A DNA stretch of 64,000 nucleotides, taken from CAXTKD01 sp964244885 (GTDB lineage: Bacteria > Pseudomonadota > Alphaproteobacteria > Sphingomonadales > Sphingomonadaceae). The stretch covers positions 307,605 through 371,604 of the forward strand of contig CAXTKD010000002.1 of the NCBI GenBank assembly GCA_964244885.1, in the 5' to 3' direction. Positions 44,274 through 53,506 of this stretch are shown piece by piece (positions within the stretch are counted from its first letter, which is position 1; each line of letters begins with the position of its first letter). A program made the translations under genes and the position numbers. The notes below the pieces were generated by a model. The model saw nothing but the letters and a program-made list of their open reading frames with translations, was not told the origin of the DNA and ran no database searches.

Positions 44274-45179
44274 ATGCGTCGCATTCCACCGATGGCCGCC
44301 GTCCGGGTGTTCGAGGCGGCTGCCCGCCACGAGAATTTCACCGCCGCCGCAGCCGAGCTGGCGATGACCCAGGCCGCCGTCAGCTATCAGGTCAAGCTCC
44401 TCGAGGAGCGACTTGGGGTGCGGCTGTTCCAGCGCGAGCGCGGGCGGGTCGCGCTGTCCGAGCCGGGGCAGCGGATCGCGACTCGGCTCGCCAAGGCGTT
44501 CGACGATATCGACGCGGCGTTCGCGAGCCTTCGCGCCGACGACGAGTCGCTGCTGACGATAAGTACCTCCAATACCTTCGCCAATGCCTGGCTGGTCTGG
44601 CGCCTGGGGTCGTTCCAGCTCGCCAATCAGAAAATGGGCGTGCGGCTGCTGACCAACGACGCGCTGACCGACTTCGCGCGCGAAGAGATCGACGTGGCGG
44701 TGCGGAGCGGGCGCGGCGGCTGGCCGGGGCTGCATGCGGAAAAGCTGATCGAGGTCGACTTCACGCCGATGTGCAGCCCGGCGTTCCGCGCCGCGCACGG
44801 CGGCACGATCCGGCCCGAGGACCTGCCGAGGCTGCCGCAGATCGGCTCCGACGACCCCTGGTGGTCGATCTGGCTGCGCGAGGCGGGAGTCGAGGCGCCG
44901 GAGATCGCGACGCGCCCCGCGCTGCGCCTCGACTCGCAGGCCCACCAGGGCAACGCGGCGATCGCCGGCCAGGGCGTCGCGATGCTGACCCCCTTCTTCT
45001 GGCGCAACGATATGGCGGGGGGGCGGCTGGTGCAGCTGTTCGACACCATGGCGACGCGCGGCTACGGCTATTGGCTGGTCTATCCCGAGCATCGCCATGC
45101 GGTGCCGAAGATCCGGCGGTTTCGCGACTGGCTGCTGGCCGAGGTGGAGCGCGAGCGAGCCGAGCCGGAGGCGCGATAA
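44274..45179 (+). CDS. LysR-family regulator (GcvA-like)
   Basis: A 301-residue LysR regulator of the GcvA group. The winged helix-turn-helix is in MAAVRVFEAAARHENFTAAAAELAMTQAAVSYQVKLLEERLGVRLFQRE (residues 7-55) and the C-terminal periplasmic-binding fold continues from LLTISTSNTFANAWLVWRLG. The inducer is unknown. ATG at 44274 is chosen because the domain starts there. It faces a short leftward gene and kynA, which suggests control of tryptophan or aromatic use. Confidence 0.92.
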   Translation: MRRIPPMAAVRVFEAAARHENFTAAAAELAMTQAAVSYQVKLLEERLGVRLFQRERGRVALSEPGQRIATRLAKAFDDIDAAFASLRADDESLLTISTSNTFANAWLVWRLGSFQLANQKMGVRLLTNDALTDFAREEIDVAVRSGRGGWPGLHAEKLIEVDFTPMCSPAFRAAHGGTIRPEDLPRLPQIGSDDPWWSIWLREAGVEAPEIATRPALRLDSQAHQGNAAIAGQGVAMLTPFFWRNDMAGGRLVQLFDTMATRGYGYWLVYPEHRHAVPKIRRFRDWLLAEVERERAEPEAR

Positions 45180-45292
45180 GGCCGAAGCGGCGTGTCATAC
45201 GTTTCGGTTCGGAAACTACAGTGTCGCCAGGCGTTTCATGCTAAGGTTAGCCATCGACCTGATGTCGCGACCATTTCTTCGAGGTGCGTAGC

Positions 45293-46435
45293 GTGATCCG
45301 AGCAGCCGAAAATTTGCCTCAAGCGACTTACATCGATCTCGTCCGCACGCTGTTCGCGACGCTGACGACGACGATCATCATGGCGGCCTCGTTCGTGGGC
45401 GTCAGCGCGCTGGTCATCGACCAGGTGCGGCACCCCGCTCTGATCGCGCTGGCATCGCTCGGCATGCTCGCCGCCGCGGCGCGAATTGCGGTTCTCCTGC
45501 TGTATCGCCGCACGGCCGAGGAGGACGGCCTGGACTTCGACACGGCGCGCCGCCTCGAACGATGGTTCGCGATCCCCTATCTGAGCTTCGCGGTGATATT
45601 CGGGGCCTTCGCCGCGTTCTCCGTCCTTGTCGTCCACGCCGACGTGCGGACGCTTATCATCGGCCTGCTGTTCGGCTATTCCGCCGGCGTCGCCGCCGGC
45701 CTGGCGATGCGGCCGTGGATCAGCGTCACCGCCGTCCTGGCCGCCGTCGTGCCGACGATCGTCGCGTCGGCCTTCGGCCGGGACATCAACCTTTGGGCCA
45801 CCGGCGCGCTTCTCGCGATCTTCCTGTTCGGCGGCGTCCAGAACATCCTCAACCGCTATCGCGCGGTGGTCAGCAAGACCAACATGCACCGGCTGTTCGT
45901 GACGCTGGCGCGCCAGGACCATTTGACCGGCCTGCCCAACCGCCTGTCGCTGCGCGAGCGCTTCGAGTCCGCCGGGCGCACGAGCGCCGGATCGCTGATG
46001 GCGGTGCACTGCCTGGACCTCGATCGTTTCAAGCCGGTCAACGATCAATTCGGCCACCCGGTGGGCGATCTGCTGCTGAAGGCGGTGTCGGATCGGCTGG
46101 TCGGCCTGCTTCGGCGTGACGACTTCGCGGCGCGGATGGGGGGCGACGAGTTCATCGTCGTGCAGGCGGGCATCGCCCATGCCGACGAGGCCGACATGCT
46201 GGCGCGCCGCATCGTCCGCGCGATCGCCCAACCCTATTCGATTCAAGGGCATGAGGTGGTCATCGGCACAAGCGTCGGCTTCGTGCTGTCGCCCGAGTTC
46301 GGCACCGACCTCGACAAGCTCGTGGCCTGCGCCGACGAGGCGCTGTACGAGGTCAAGCGGTCGGGTGGCGGCGTGGGCGCCTATCGCGGGCCGAAACCGC
46401 AGTTCGAGGCTCGGGACCGCCTGAGCCGCGCCTAA
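45293..46435 (+). CDS. Membrane diguanylate cyclase
   Basis: A 380-residue protein with six predicted membrane helices in residues 20-185 and a C-terminal GGDEF domain. The active site is MGGDEFIVV, with an RxxD inhibitory site (RRDD) five residues upstream, so it should make cyclic-di-GMP and be subject to product inhibition. The N-terminal membrane domain has no recognised ligand. GTG at 45293 has a GAGG ribosome binding site eight bases before; the GTG at 45284 does not. Confidence 0.88.
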   Translation: MIRAAENLPQATYIDLVRTLFATLTTTIIMAASFVGVSALVIDQVRHPALIALASLGMLAAAARIAVLLLYRRTAEEDGLDFDTARRLERWFAIPYLSFAVIFGAFAAFSVLVVHADVRTLIIGLLFGYSAGVAAGLAMRPWISVTAVLAAVVPTIVASAFGRDINLWATGALLAIFLFGGVQNILNRYRAVVSKTNMHRLFVTLARQDHLTGLPNRLSLRERFESAGRTSAGSLMAVHCLDLDRFKPVNDQFGHPVGDLLLKAVSDRLVGLLRRDDFAARMGGDEFIVVQAGIAHADEADMLARRIVRAIAQPYSIQGHEVVIGTSVGFVLSPEFGTDLDKLVACADEALYEVKRSGGGVGAYRGPKPQFEARDRLSRA

Positions 46436-46779
46436 GCCGCAGTCGGCCCGGCGCCGCCGCCAAGTCCGGCCTCGCGATAGGCCTCGTTGCGGCGAAGGCT
46501 TTCCTCCAGCCGCCCGAGTTGCTTGGTGGTCGCGGGCGTTTGGTGCTTCGCCTTATAGTCGGCGTAGGGCATGCCGTAGACCTGCTCGCGGCCTTCGTCC
46601 TTCGTCATCGGAACGCCCAGGTCGGTCGCCGCCTCGGCGTACCAGTCGCCGAGGCAATTGCGGCAGAAGCCGCCCCAGCCCATCAGGTCGACGTTCTGAA
46701 CGTCGGTACGGGCGCGAAGGTGCGAGACCAGCCGGCGGAACGCCGCCGCCTCGGCCGCCTGTGTCGTCGCGTCATCCAT
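46432..46779 (-). CDS. DUF1244 family protein
   Basis: A 115-residue protein of the DUF1244 family. It contains the typical block RRLVSHLRARTDVQNVDLMGWGGFCRNCLGDWYAEAA followed by MTKDEGREQVYGMPYADYKAKHQ. The CRNCLGDW cysteines are conserved and may bind metal. The role is unknown. It is divergent from pyk, with 71 bases between the starts. A longer frame upstream has no homology. Confidence 0.85.
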   Translation of the reverse strand: MDDATTQAAEAAAFRRLVSHLRARTDVQNVDLMGWGGFCRNCLGDWYAEAATDLGVPMTKDEGREQVYGMPYADYKAKHQTPATTKQLGRLEESLRRNEAYREAGLGGGAGPTAA

Positions 46780-46850
46780 CACACTCGCCTTTGCGTTTGA
46801 GGCCCCAAGCAGTAGAGCTTGGCGCTCGCCATCACCAGCCAGGAAGACGC

Positions 46851-48308
46851 ATGGCTTCGAAGACCGAGCCTCGCCGCCGGAAGGTCCGCGTGCTCGCCAC
46901 ATTGGGGCCGGCGTCGTCGACCCCCGAGATGATCCGCAAGCTGTATCTCGCGGGCGCCGACGCCTTCCGGCTCAACATGAGCCATGGCGACCACGCCGGA
47001 AAGGTGGCGCTGATCGAGATCATCCGCGGGCTCGAGAAGGAGCTCGGGCGGCCGATGACCATCCTCGCCGACCTGCAGGGGCCCAAGCTGCGCGTCGGCG
47101 CCTTCGCGCAAGGTAGGGTCGAACTGAGCGACGGCCAGCATTTCGTGCTCGACAGCGATCCCGCGCCCGGCGACGCGAGCCGAGTCCAGCTTCCGCACCG
47201 GGAGCTGTTCGCGGTGATGAAGGAGGGCGCGCGGCTGCTCGTCGACGACGGCAAGATCCGGCTTCGGGTCACGCATGTCGAGGGGGCCCGGCTGGAGACG
47301 GTGGTCGAGGTCGGCGGCTGGATTTCCAACAACAAGGGCGTCAACGTTCCCGATGTCGTGGTGCCGCTCGCGGCGCTGACCGAGAAGGACCGGCGCGACC
47401 TGACCTTCGCGCTGGAGCAACACGTCGACTGGATCGCGCTGTCGTTTGTCCAGCGGCCGGAGGACGTCGCCGAGGCGCGTCGGCTGATCGGCGGCAAGGC
47501 CGCGCTGCTGTCGAAGATCGAGAAGCCGGCGGCGCTCGACCGGCTGCCCGAGATCCTCGAACTGTCCGACGCCGTCATGGTGGCGCGCGGCGACCTGGGC
47601 GTCGAGCTGCCGCCCGAGGACGTGCCGCCGGCGCAGAAGCGGATCGTCCAGCTGGCGCGGCTCGCCGGCCGCCCGGTGGTGGTGGCGACCCAGATGCTCG
47701 AATCGATGATCGAGGCGCCGACGCCGACCCGCGCCGAGGTGTCAGACGTCGCCAACGCCATCTACGACGGCGCGGATGCGGTGATGCTGTCGGCGGAGTC
47801 GGCGGCGGGCAAGTTTCCGATCGAGGCGGTCGCGATGATGGACGCGATCGCCCGGCAGGTGGAGGGCGACCCGTCGCACTTCGGGCGGGTGCACTTCACC
47901 GAGACGCCGGCCGAGGCGACGACCGCCGACGCGCTGTCGGCGGCGGCGGGCGAGATCACCCGGACGGTGGCGGCGAGCGCGATGTGCTGCTTCACCTCAT
48001 CGGGCTCGACCGCAAGGCGCGCGGCGCGCGAGCGGGTGTCGGTGCCGCTCCTCGTGCTGACGCCCAAGATGGCGACGGCGCGACGGCTGGGGCTGGTGTG
48101 GGGCGTCCACGCCGTCCACACCCGCGATGTCGGCGACTTCGAGGAGATGGTGCAGAAGTCGAAGCGCATGGCGCTGCGCACCGGCCTCGCCGGCAAGGGC
48201 GACCGGCTGGTGATCATGGCGGGCGTCCCGTTCGGGACGCCGGGATCGACCAACGTGCTTCATGTCGCGCGGCTGACCGGCGACGAGCTGGTGGGGCACG
48301 AGCGGTAG
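46851..48308 (+). CDS. pyk: Pyruvate kinase
   Basis: A 485-residue pyruvate kinase, the last ATP-yielding step of glycolysis or Entner-Doudoroff. It has VLATLGPASSTPEMIRKLYLAGADAFRLNMSHGD at the N-terminus, LSKIEKPAALDRLPEILELSDAVMVARGDLGVELPPEDV with the catalytic Lys, and QMLESMIEAPTPTRAEVSDVANAIYDGADAVMLSAESAAG. An AGGAAG ribosome binding site precedes the ATG. It is followed by a large dispersed repeat. Confidence 0.97.
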   Translation: MASKTEPRRRKVRVLATLGPASSTPEMIRKLYLAGADAFRLNMSHGDHAGKVALIEIIRGLEKELGRPMTILADLQGPKLRVGAFAQGRVELSDGQHFVLDSDPAPGDASRVQLPHRELFAVMKEGARLLVDDGKIRLRVTHVEGARLETVVEVGGWISNNKGVNVPDVVVPLAALTEKDRRDLTFALEQHVDWIALSFVQRPEDVAEARRLIGGKAALLSKIEKPAALDRLPEILELSDAVMVARGDLGVELPPEDVPPAQKRIVQLARLAGRPVVVATQMLESMIEAPTPTRAEVSDVANAIYDGADAVMLSAESAAGKFPIEAVAMMDAIARQVEGDPSHFGRVHFTETPAEATTADALSAAAGEITRTVAASAMCCFTSSGSTARRAARERVSVPLLVLTPKMATARRLGLVWGVHAVHTRDVGDFEEMVQKSKRMALRTGLAGKGDRLVIMAGVPFGTPGSTNVLHVARLTGDELVGHER

Positions 48309-48338
48309 GTGCGTTTGGCGGCACCGTTTCCATTCGCG

Positions 48339-48461
48339 CCCGGCGGTGTCACCCCACCCCTACCCCTCCCCATCGAAGGGGAGGGGATGCATTTCTTGCA
48401 ACCCTCAGCTTAGTCCCTCCCCCTTCGATGGGGGAGGTTAGGTGGGGGTGACACCGCCGGG
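48339..48461. repeat. Large dispersed inverted repeat after pyk
   Basis: The outer ends CCCGGCGGTGTC (48339-48350) and GACACCGCCGGG (48450-48461) are perfect complements, and each arm carries an inner C-block/G-block hairpin around ATCGAA or TTCGAT. The right arm is nearly identical, in reverse, to the unit at 25631-25679. It separates the convergent pyk and ferritin-like genes. Confidence 0.85.
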
Positions 48462-48473
48462 TATGAAGGCACC

Positions 48474-49736
48474 CTAAAGCGCCCCGCACGCCTCGATCTT
48501 GCGGTCGAGGCCGGCGAGGGCGGGGAACGCGCGCGCCGCGACGCGGGCGGCGCCGACGAGCTCGCGCAGGCGCTCGGCGAGCAGGACGCGTTCGATCTCG
48601 CCTTCGAAGATCGGCTCGACGCTTCGCGTCATCGTGAAGCTGAGGCCGGCGTGGAGATCGTCACGGCCCGGCGTGCCGGGCATCCGAGCCAGCGCGCGCC
48701 CGGCGGCGCCCAGCACGTGCATCAGGTCGATGGCGATCGACATCAGCCGCCGCTGCTCGGCCTCGACGTCGCCATGAGTCCGGCCGAACGCCTGGACGAT
48801 CAACTGCACGATCATCGCGTAGATGGCGTTGGCGAAATCGAGCACGCGGGCGGCGGCGGGATCGTCGATGAACACGAGGCCCCCGGGATCGGGCGGACGG
48901 CGCATGACCGGATTCTCGGCCGCCGGCCAGGCGGGCTGGAAGGCGGGATTGGCGGCCGCCAGCCTTTCATGTTCGGAGCGGATGGCGAGAAACCGCTGGT
49001 AGTGCGACTCCTCGCGGTCGGCGAGCGAGCCTTCGCCCTGCTCGACGATGGTGTCGATCGCGGCGAGCGCCGACGCCAAGTCGGTGATCGTCGCGACCCC
49101 TTCGATGTCGACCGCCGAGCGGCCGAGCTGCGCGCACTTCGGGCCGATGAACAGGTTCGCCTCGCCGATGCGCTTGGTCGAGGCGATCAGGTTGAGGCGG
49201 ATGGCGTCGTAGAGCCGGCCGATCGTCGCATAGTCCTGAATACTCGGCATGACGCCGTGGTAGGCTTCCTCGCGGCCGTAATCCTCGGCGTGCTCGAAAC
49301 CGGCCCCATCCTCCAGGTCGGTGCCGCGCGGACGCTCGAGGAAGATGAAGTGGTCGAGCGTCTCGCGGGAAAAGGGCGCGAGGCGGACGACGACGTCCGC
49401 CGGAAAATAGCCGGGCGCGATCGGGAAGTTGGGGCGCCCGAAGTGCGGCCGGCCGCCGATCGCCGTCGCGAGGTTGGCGACCAGCAGCAGGTGCCCCATT
49501 TCCTCGACCGCGACCGAAAGGATCGTCTTGCGCCAGCCTTCGACGGCGCGGCGTTCCTCCTCCGAAAGATCGGCTCCTTCCCCGCGCAGGCTGAACGCGG
49601 CGTAGAGGTAGGTGCACATCAGCGTGTGCTCGATCTCCGACGCCTCGGCGAGGAGGTGGGCGAGCTGCTCGCGCCCGCCGATGACGATCTCGATTTCGTC
49701 GGTCGCTTCGTCCGGTAGGACTTCGGACTTTTTCAT
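48474..49736 (-). CDS. Ferritin-like protein of the VioB/RebD imine-dimer synthase type
   Basis: A 420-residue protein whose N-terminal 250 residues form a ferritin-like diiron domain: EASEIEHTLMCTYLYAAFSLRGE, AVEEMGHLLLVANLATAIGG and EESHYQRFLAIRSEHERL supply the expected Glu and His ligands. This domain type is found in the tryptophan-derived pigment enzymes VioB, RebD and StaD, but it also occurs alone in many bacteria. Here no oxidase partner or pigment gene is adjacent. Its substrate is unknown. Confidence 0.8.
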   Translation of the reverse strand: MKKSEVLPDEATDEIEIVIGGREQLAHLLAEASEIEHTLMCTYLYAAFSLRGEGADLSEEERRAVEGWRKTILSVAVEEMGHLLLVANLATAIGGRPHFGRPNFPIAPGYFPADVVVRLAPFSRETLDHFIFLERPRGTDLEDGAGFEHAEDYGREEAYHGVMPSIQDYATIGRLYDAIRLNLIASTKRIGEANLFIGPKCAQLGRSAVDIEGVATITDLASALAAIDTIVEQGEGSLADREESHYQRFLAIRSEHERLAAANPAFQPAWPAAENPVMRRPPDPGGLVFIDDPAAARVLDFANAIYAMIVQLIVQAFGRTHGDVEAEQRRLMSIAIDLMHVLGAAGRALARMPGTPGRDDLHAGLSFTMTRSVEPIFEGEIERVLLAERLRELVGAARVAARAFPALAGLDRKIEACGAL

Positions 49737-49870
49737 TGAGGCTCCGGGCGGACAGGGTGGAAACGTCCCGGTGTAACGTTCGCCCGGCAGGTCCGGGCCA
49801 ACGACCGCTTGCGGCGCGCGCGGGACCGCGCCAATCTGCGCCGCATCCGACAGCTTTCGAGGACTGACGC

Positions 49871-51922
49871 ATGCGCCCCATCCTGCTCGCCACGACGATC
49901 GCAACCGCCTTCGTCGCCACCGCCGCATCCGCCGACGAGGGCATGTGGACGTTCGACAACTTCCCGTCCGCCAAGGTGCAGAAGGCCTATGGCTTCGCGC
50001 CCGACCGGAAGTGGCTCGACACCGTCCGGCTGTCTGCGGTGCGGCTGACCGGGGGCTGCTCGGGATCGGTGGTGTCGTCGGCGGGGCTGGTGCTGACCAA
50101 TCACCACTGCGTCGTCGACTGCGCGCAGAACCTGTCGAGCACCGCCAGCGACTATGTCGCGAACGGCTATCTCGCCGACCTTCGGAAGGACGAGGGCAAA
50201 TGTCCGGGGCAGCAGGCGGAGATCGTGACCGCGATCAGCGACGTGACGCCGCGCGTGCAGGCGGCGATCGGCACCGCCACCGGCCTCGCCTTCACCAAGG
50301 CGCGCGACGCGGCGGTGGCGGCGATCGAGAGCGAGGGCTGCCCCGACAAGGCGCTGTTCCGCTGCCAGGTAGTGACGCTCTATGGCGGCGGCCAGTACAA
50401 GCTCTACCGCTACCGCAAGTACAGCGACGTCCGGCTGGTGTTCGCGCCCGAATACGCCTCGGCGCAGTTCGGCGGCGATCCCGATAACTTCAACTTTCCG
50501 CGCTACGGGCTCGATGCGTCGTTCCTGCGGCTCTACGAGAATGGCAAGCCGCTCGTCACGCCCGCGCACCTGAAGTGGGCGGCGCGCGCGCCGGTGCCGG
50601 GCGAGCTGGTGTTCGTCGCGGGCAATCCCGGAAGCACACAGCGGCTGTTCACCCAGTCGCAGCTCGCCTTCCGCCGCGACACCCAGCTGCCGATCACCCT
50701 GCTCTACCTCTCCGAGCTGCGCGGGCGGCTGATCGGCGCGATGGCGGGCGATGCCGAGAAGACGCGCACTGGCGCCGACACGCTGTTCAGCATCGAGAAC
50801 AGCTTCAAGGCCAATTACGGCATGCAGCGCTCGCTGCTCGACCCGGCGTTCAGCGCGAAACTGGCGGCGGGCGAGAGAGACCTGCGCGCCAGGGCGGCGG
50901 GCAATGCGGCGGTCGGCGACCCGTGGACCAGCGTCGACACCGCGATCGCCGCCTATCGCGAGATCTACCTGCCCTACGTCTGGCTGGAGTCGCGCGCCGG
51001 GGCGACAGGCGACCTGTATCACTGGGCGCGGACGATCGTGCGCGCCGCGCAGGAGCGGACGAAGCCCAATGGCGAGCGGCTTCCCGAATATAGCGAGTCG
51101 CGGCTGCCGCTGCTCGAGAAGACGCTGGTCGATCCCAAGCCGACCTATCCGTGGCTGGAGGAGGCGGTGACGGCGTTCTGGCTGTCGAAAACGCGCGAGT
51201 ATCTGACGGCCGACGATCCGACGGTGAAGGTGCTGCTCGGCCGCGACTCGCCCGAGGCGCTGGCGAAGCGGCTGATCGGCGGCACGACGCTCGCCGACCC
51301 GGCGGCGCGGAAAGCGCTGTTCGACGGCGGACTGGCGGCGGTGCAGGCGTCGAGCGACCCGCTGATCAAATTCGTGCTGGCGACCGACGCGCAGGCGCGC
51401 GCCGTCCGCGAACGCTACGACGCCGAGGTCGACGGGCCGATCACCGCGGCGCAGGCCAAGCTCGCGCAGGCGCGCTTCGCGGCCTATGGCGACACGCTCT
51501 ATCCGGATGCGACCTTCACGCTCCGCCTGTCCTACGGCCAGGTGCAGGGCTGGAGCTACGGCGGCAGGACGATCGCTCCGACGACCAATTTCGCCGGGCT
51601 GTACGACCGCGCGACCGGGCAGGACCCCTACGAGCTGCCGGCGAAATGGCTGGCGGCGAAGGGCAAGCTCGATCCGAACACGGTGCTCGATTTCTCGACC
51701 ACCAACGACGTGGTCGGCGGCAATTCGGGCTCGCCGGTGATCGCGCGCGACATGTCGGTCGTGGGGGCGCTGTTCGACGGCAATATCCACAGCCTCGGCG
51801 GATCGTTCGGCTACGATCCGGCGCTCAACCGCTCGGTCGTGGTGTCGACGGGCGCGGTGCAGGAGGCGCTGGCCAAGGTCTATGGCGCGAACGTGCTGCT
51901 GAAGGAGCTGGCGGCGCGGTAG
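49871..51922 (+). CDS. S46-family dipeptidyl-peptidase
   Basis: A 683-residue secreted serine peptidase of the DPP7/DPP11 family. The signal peptide is MRPILLATTIATAFVATAASA; the catalytic triad is His in VLTNHHCVVDC (near residue 78), Asp in FGGDPDNFNFPR and Ser in VVGGNSGSPV near residue 620. It removes dipeptides from oligopeptides in the periplasm. The length fits the family. It ends at an intrinsic terminator. Confidence 0.95.
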   Translation: MRPILLATTIATAFVATAASADEGMWTFDNFPSAKVQKAYGFAPDRKWLDTVRLSAVRLTGGCSGSVVSSAGLVLTNHHCVVDCAQNLSSTASDYVANGYLADLRKDEGKCPGQQAEIVTAISDVTPRVQAAIGTATGLAFTKARDAAVAAIESEGCPDKALFRCQVVTLYGGGQYKLYRYRKYSDVRLVFAPEYASAQFGGDPDNFNFPRYGLDASFLRLYENGKPLVTPAHLKWAARAPVPGELVFVAGNPGSTQRLFTQSQLAFRRDTQLPITLLYLSELRGRLIGAMAGDAEKTRTGADTLFSIENSFKANYGMQRSLLDPAFSAKLAAGERDLRARAAGNAAVGDPWTSVDTAIAAYREIYLPYVWLESRAGATGDLYHWARTIVRAAQERTKPNGERLPEYSESRLPLLEKTLVDPKPTYPWLEEAVTAFWLSKTREYLTADDPTVKVLLGRDSPEALAKRLIGGTTLADPAARKALFDGGLAAVQASSDPLIKFVLATDAQARAVRERYDAEVDGPITAAQAKLAQARFAAYGDTLYPDATFTLRLSYGQVQGWSYGGRTIAPTTNFAGLYDRATGQDPYELPAKWLAAKGKLDPNTVLDFSTTNDVVGGNSGSPVIARDMSVVGALFDGNIHSLGGSFGYDPALNRSVVVSTGAVQEALAKVYGANVLLKELAAR

Positions 51923-51929
51923 ACCTAAT

Positions 51930-52060
51930 CCCTCGCCCGCTTGCGGGAGAGGGCGACTCGCCGGCAGGCGAGCGGGGTGAGGGAACCGCCGAGTCCGGCG
52001 CTGCTCGCGCTGGCGCGCTTCGCCCCTCACCCCAACCCTCTCCCGCAAGCGGGAGAGGGA
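51930..52060. repeat. Dispersed inverted repeat between S46 peptidase and haemoglobin genes
   Basis: Left arm at 51930-51953 (CCCTCGCCCGCTTGCGGGAG...) and right arm at 52036-52060 (CCCTCTCCCGCAAGCGGGAG...) are related inverted repeats with GGTGAGGG/CCCTCACC blocks between them. It is a member of the same class as the other C/G-block elements of the window but with a CGC-AA-GCG core. Confidence 0.75.
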
Positions 52061-52067
52061 GTTTTTT
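52037..52067 (+). terminator. Intrinsic terminator of the S46 peptidase gene
   Basis: CCTCTCCCGC-AA-GCGGGAGAGG forms a 10-bp stem (52037-52058) followed by six T residues at 52062-52067. It is the right arm of the dispersed repeat and would end plus-strand transcription. Confidence 0.7.
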
Positions 52068-52539
52068 AGCGGACGACGATCACGCGCTTCATCGGGGCGA
52101 GCTTCGCCAGCAGGCGGTTCTGCGCGGCGAAGGGAACTCGCTCCTTGTCCATCGCGCGCTGCAGGTTCTCGACCAGCGCGGCGAAGTCGGCCGTCTGGAG
52201 TCCCATGTCGGCGTGGACGCTTTTCATGTCGCGGCCCGAATAGGAGCAGCCGCCGCCGAGGATGTAGCAGAATTGCTCCGTCAGCGTGCGGACCAGCCGC
52301 GTGTTGTCGGCGGCGCGGAAGATGTCGGCGGTGCGCGGATCGGCGTGGCTGAAGGCGACGAGGTCGGCCGAGATGCGCTCCAGCCCGTTCAGGCCATGGA
52401 AGGCCTTGAAGGTGCCGTCGTCCTTCATCGGCGCGGTGCCGGCGTTGGCGTCCGACTGCTGATAGGGGTCGACCGGCTCCTCGGGCTTGGGCGCGGCGGC
52501 GAGCAGCAGGAGGAGCGGGACGGCGAGGAGGAGGCGCAT
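52066..52539 (-). CDS. Exported group I truncated haemoglobin
   Basis: A 157-residue protein with a signal peptide (MRLLLAVPLLLLLAAA) followed by a group I truncated globin domain, residues about 40-150. FKAFHGLNGLERISADLVAFSHADPRTADIF is the A-E helix region and MKSVHADMGLQTADFAALVENLQRAMD holds the proximal His (His109). Truncated haemoglobins bind O2 or NO; an exported one is unusual. It follows the DUF3034 gene after eight bases and belongs to the same leftward operon. Confidence 0.85.
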   Translation of the reverse strand: MRLLLAVPLLLLLAAAPKPEEPVDPYQQSDANAGTAPMKDDGTFKAFHGLNGLERISADLVAFSHADPRTADIFRAADNTRLVRTLTEQFCYILGGGCSYSGRDMKSVHADMGLQTADFAALVENLQRAMDKERVPFAAQNRLLAKLAPMKRVIVVR

Positions 52540-52547
52540 GAAGGCTC

Positions 52548-53423
52548 CTAGAAGGCGGCTTGCGCCGAAAGATAGAGGCCGCGCTGCTTGCCGAAGGTGG
52601 CGATGCTGCCGAGATCGACATAGGCGGCGGTGAGCGACAGGTGCCGGTTGACCGCGTAGGCGGCGAAGACGTCCCAGGCGTCCTGCTCCTTCGCGAAGCC
52701 GAGCTTGTCGGGCTTGGTGCGGACCTCGGCGCCGAGGAGCAGCCGGCGCGAGGCCAGCCAGCCGGCCGACGCCTCGGCCTGCAGCGAGCGCTTGTCCGAC
52801 TTGTCGCCGCCGTAGCCGAGCAGGCCGAACTGGTTGGCGCGGGTGAGCCGCGCGGTGGCGTTCAGGACGAGGCTCTGGCCGAGCAGCACCTTGGTCGCGG
52901 CGATGTAGAAATCGGTGTCCGAGCGGCGCTCCGCGCCGACGGCGCGGACGAGCGCGTCGCGGTTGTGCTTGTACTGGAGGCCGATGGCGATCTGCGGGAG
53001 CGCGGTGTCCTGGTCGTAGACCGCGTCGCCGAAGAGCTTGAGCTTGGCGCCGAGCACGTCCTGATTGAAGGTGAAGCCGCGGCCGATGCCGAGCGCCGCG
53101 CCGGTCTTGCCGGTGTCGAAGGCCTGGCGAGCAACGCTCAGCTCCAATCGGTCGAACAGGCCGATCGCGGCGCTGAAGCTTCGCAGATTATAGTCGGGGA
53201 GCGCGACCCAGGTGACGGCCGCCGAGCCGCCGATGCCGTCCTTCGTCTCGTTGCCGGCGATCAGCGCCCAGGTCGCGAGGCCGCCGCCGGCCGCGCCCTC
53301 GACGCTCTCGACGCCCCGCGTCAGCAGCAATTTGCCGCCCCCGCGCCAATCGGCCGCATGGGCGGAAACCGCGAGGACAAGGCTGGTGACGGCGAAAATC
53401 GACCTAAGCGCAAGAATGGTCAT
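52548..53423 (-). CDS. DUF3034 family outer-membrane-type protein
   Basis: A 291-residue protein with a signal peptide (MTILALRSIFAVTSLVLAVSAHA) and a body of alternating short beta-strands that ends in aromatic Phe (SAQAAF), as in outer-membrane barrels. It matches DUF3034 (GGKLLLTRGVESVEGAAGGGLATWALIAGNET near the N-terminus). The family is found next to cupredoxin-type 'methylamine utilization' proteins and GGDEF-EAL sensors. The role is unknown. The start at 53423 is chosen for the signal peptide. Confidence 0.85.
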   Translation of the reverse strand: MTILALRSIFAVTSLVLAVSAHAADWRGGGKLLLTRGVESVEGAAGGGLATWALIAGNETKDGIGGSAAVTWVALPDYNLRSFSAAIGLFDRLELSVARQAFDTGKTGAALGIGRGFTFNQDVLGAKLKLFGDAVYDQDTALPQIAIGLQYKHNRDALVRAVGAERRSDTDFYIAATKVLLGQSLVLNATARLTRANQFGLLGYGGDKSDKRSLQAEASAGWLASRRLLLGAEVRTKPDKLGFAKEQDAWDVFAAYAVNRHLSLTAAYVDLGSIATFGKQRGLYLSAQAAF

Positions 53424-53440
53424 GATCTTTACGATTATTG

Positions 53441-53467
53441 CACCTCGTGCCCCATAGGGCATAGGTG
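53441..53467. promoter_or_regulatory. Imperfect palindrome between divergent operons
   Basis: Inner arms TGCCC (53448-53452) and GGGCA (53457-53461) and outer arms CACC (53441-53444) and GGTG (53464-53467) form a nested, nearly symmetric site in the 83-base divergent gap. It is well placed to control both the DUF3034-haemoglobin arm and the cupredoxin-GGDEF-EAL arm. The binding protein is not known. Confidence 0.45.
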
Positions 53468-53506
53468 TTAACATTGTTTGACCGGGCGTCGAGGGGCCGT
53501 AACGAC

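Noticed and set aside
49733..52621. A 962-residue minus-strand open frame opposite the S46 peptidase
   Set aside because: Antisense shadow; the plus strand encodes a complete S46 peptidase with signal peptide and triad.
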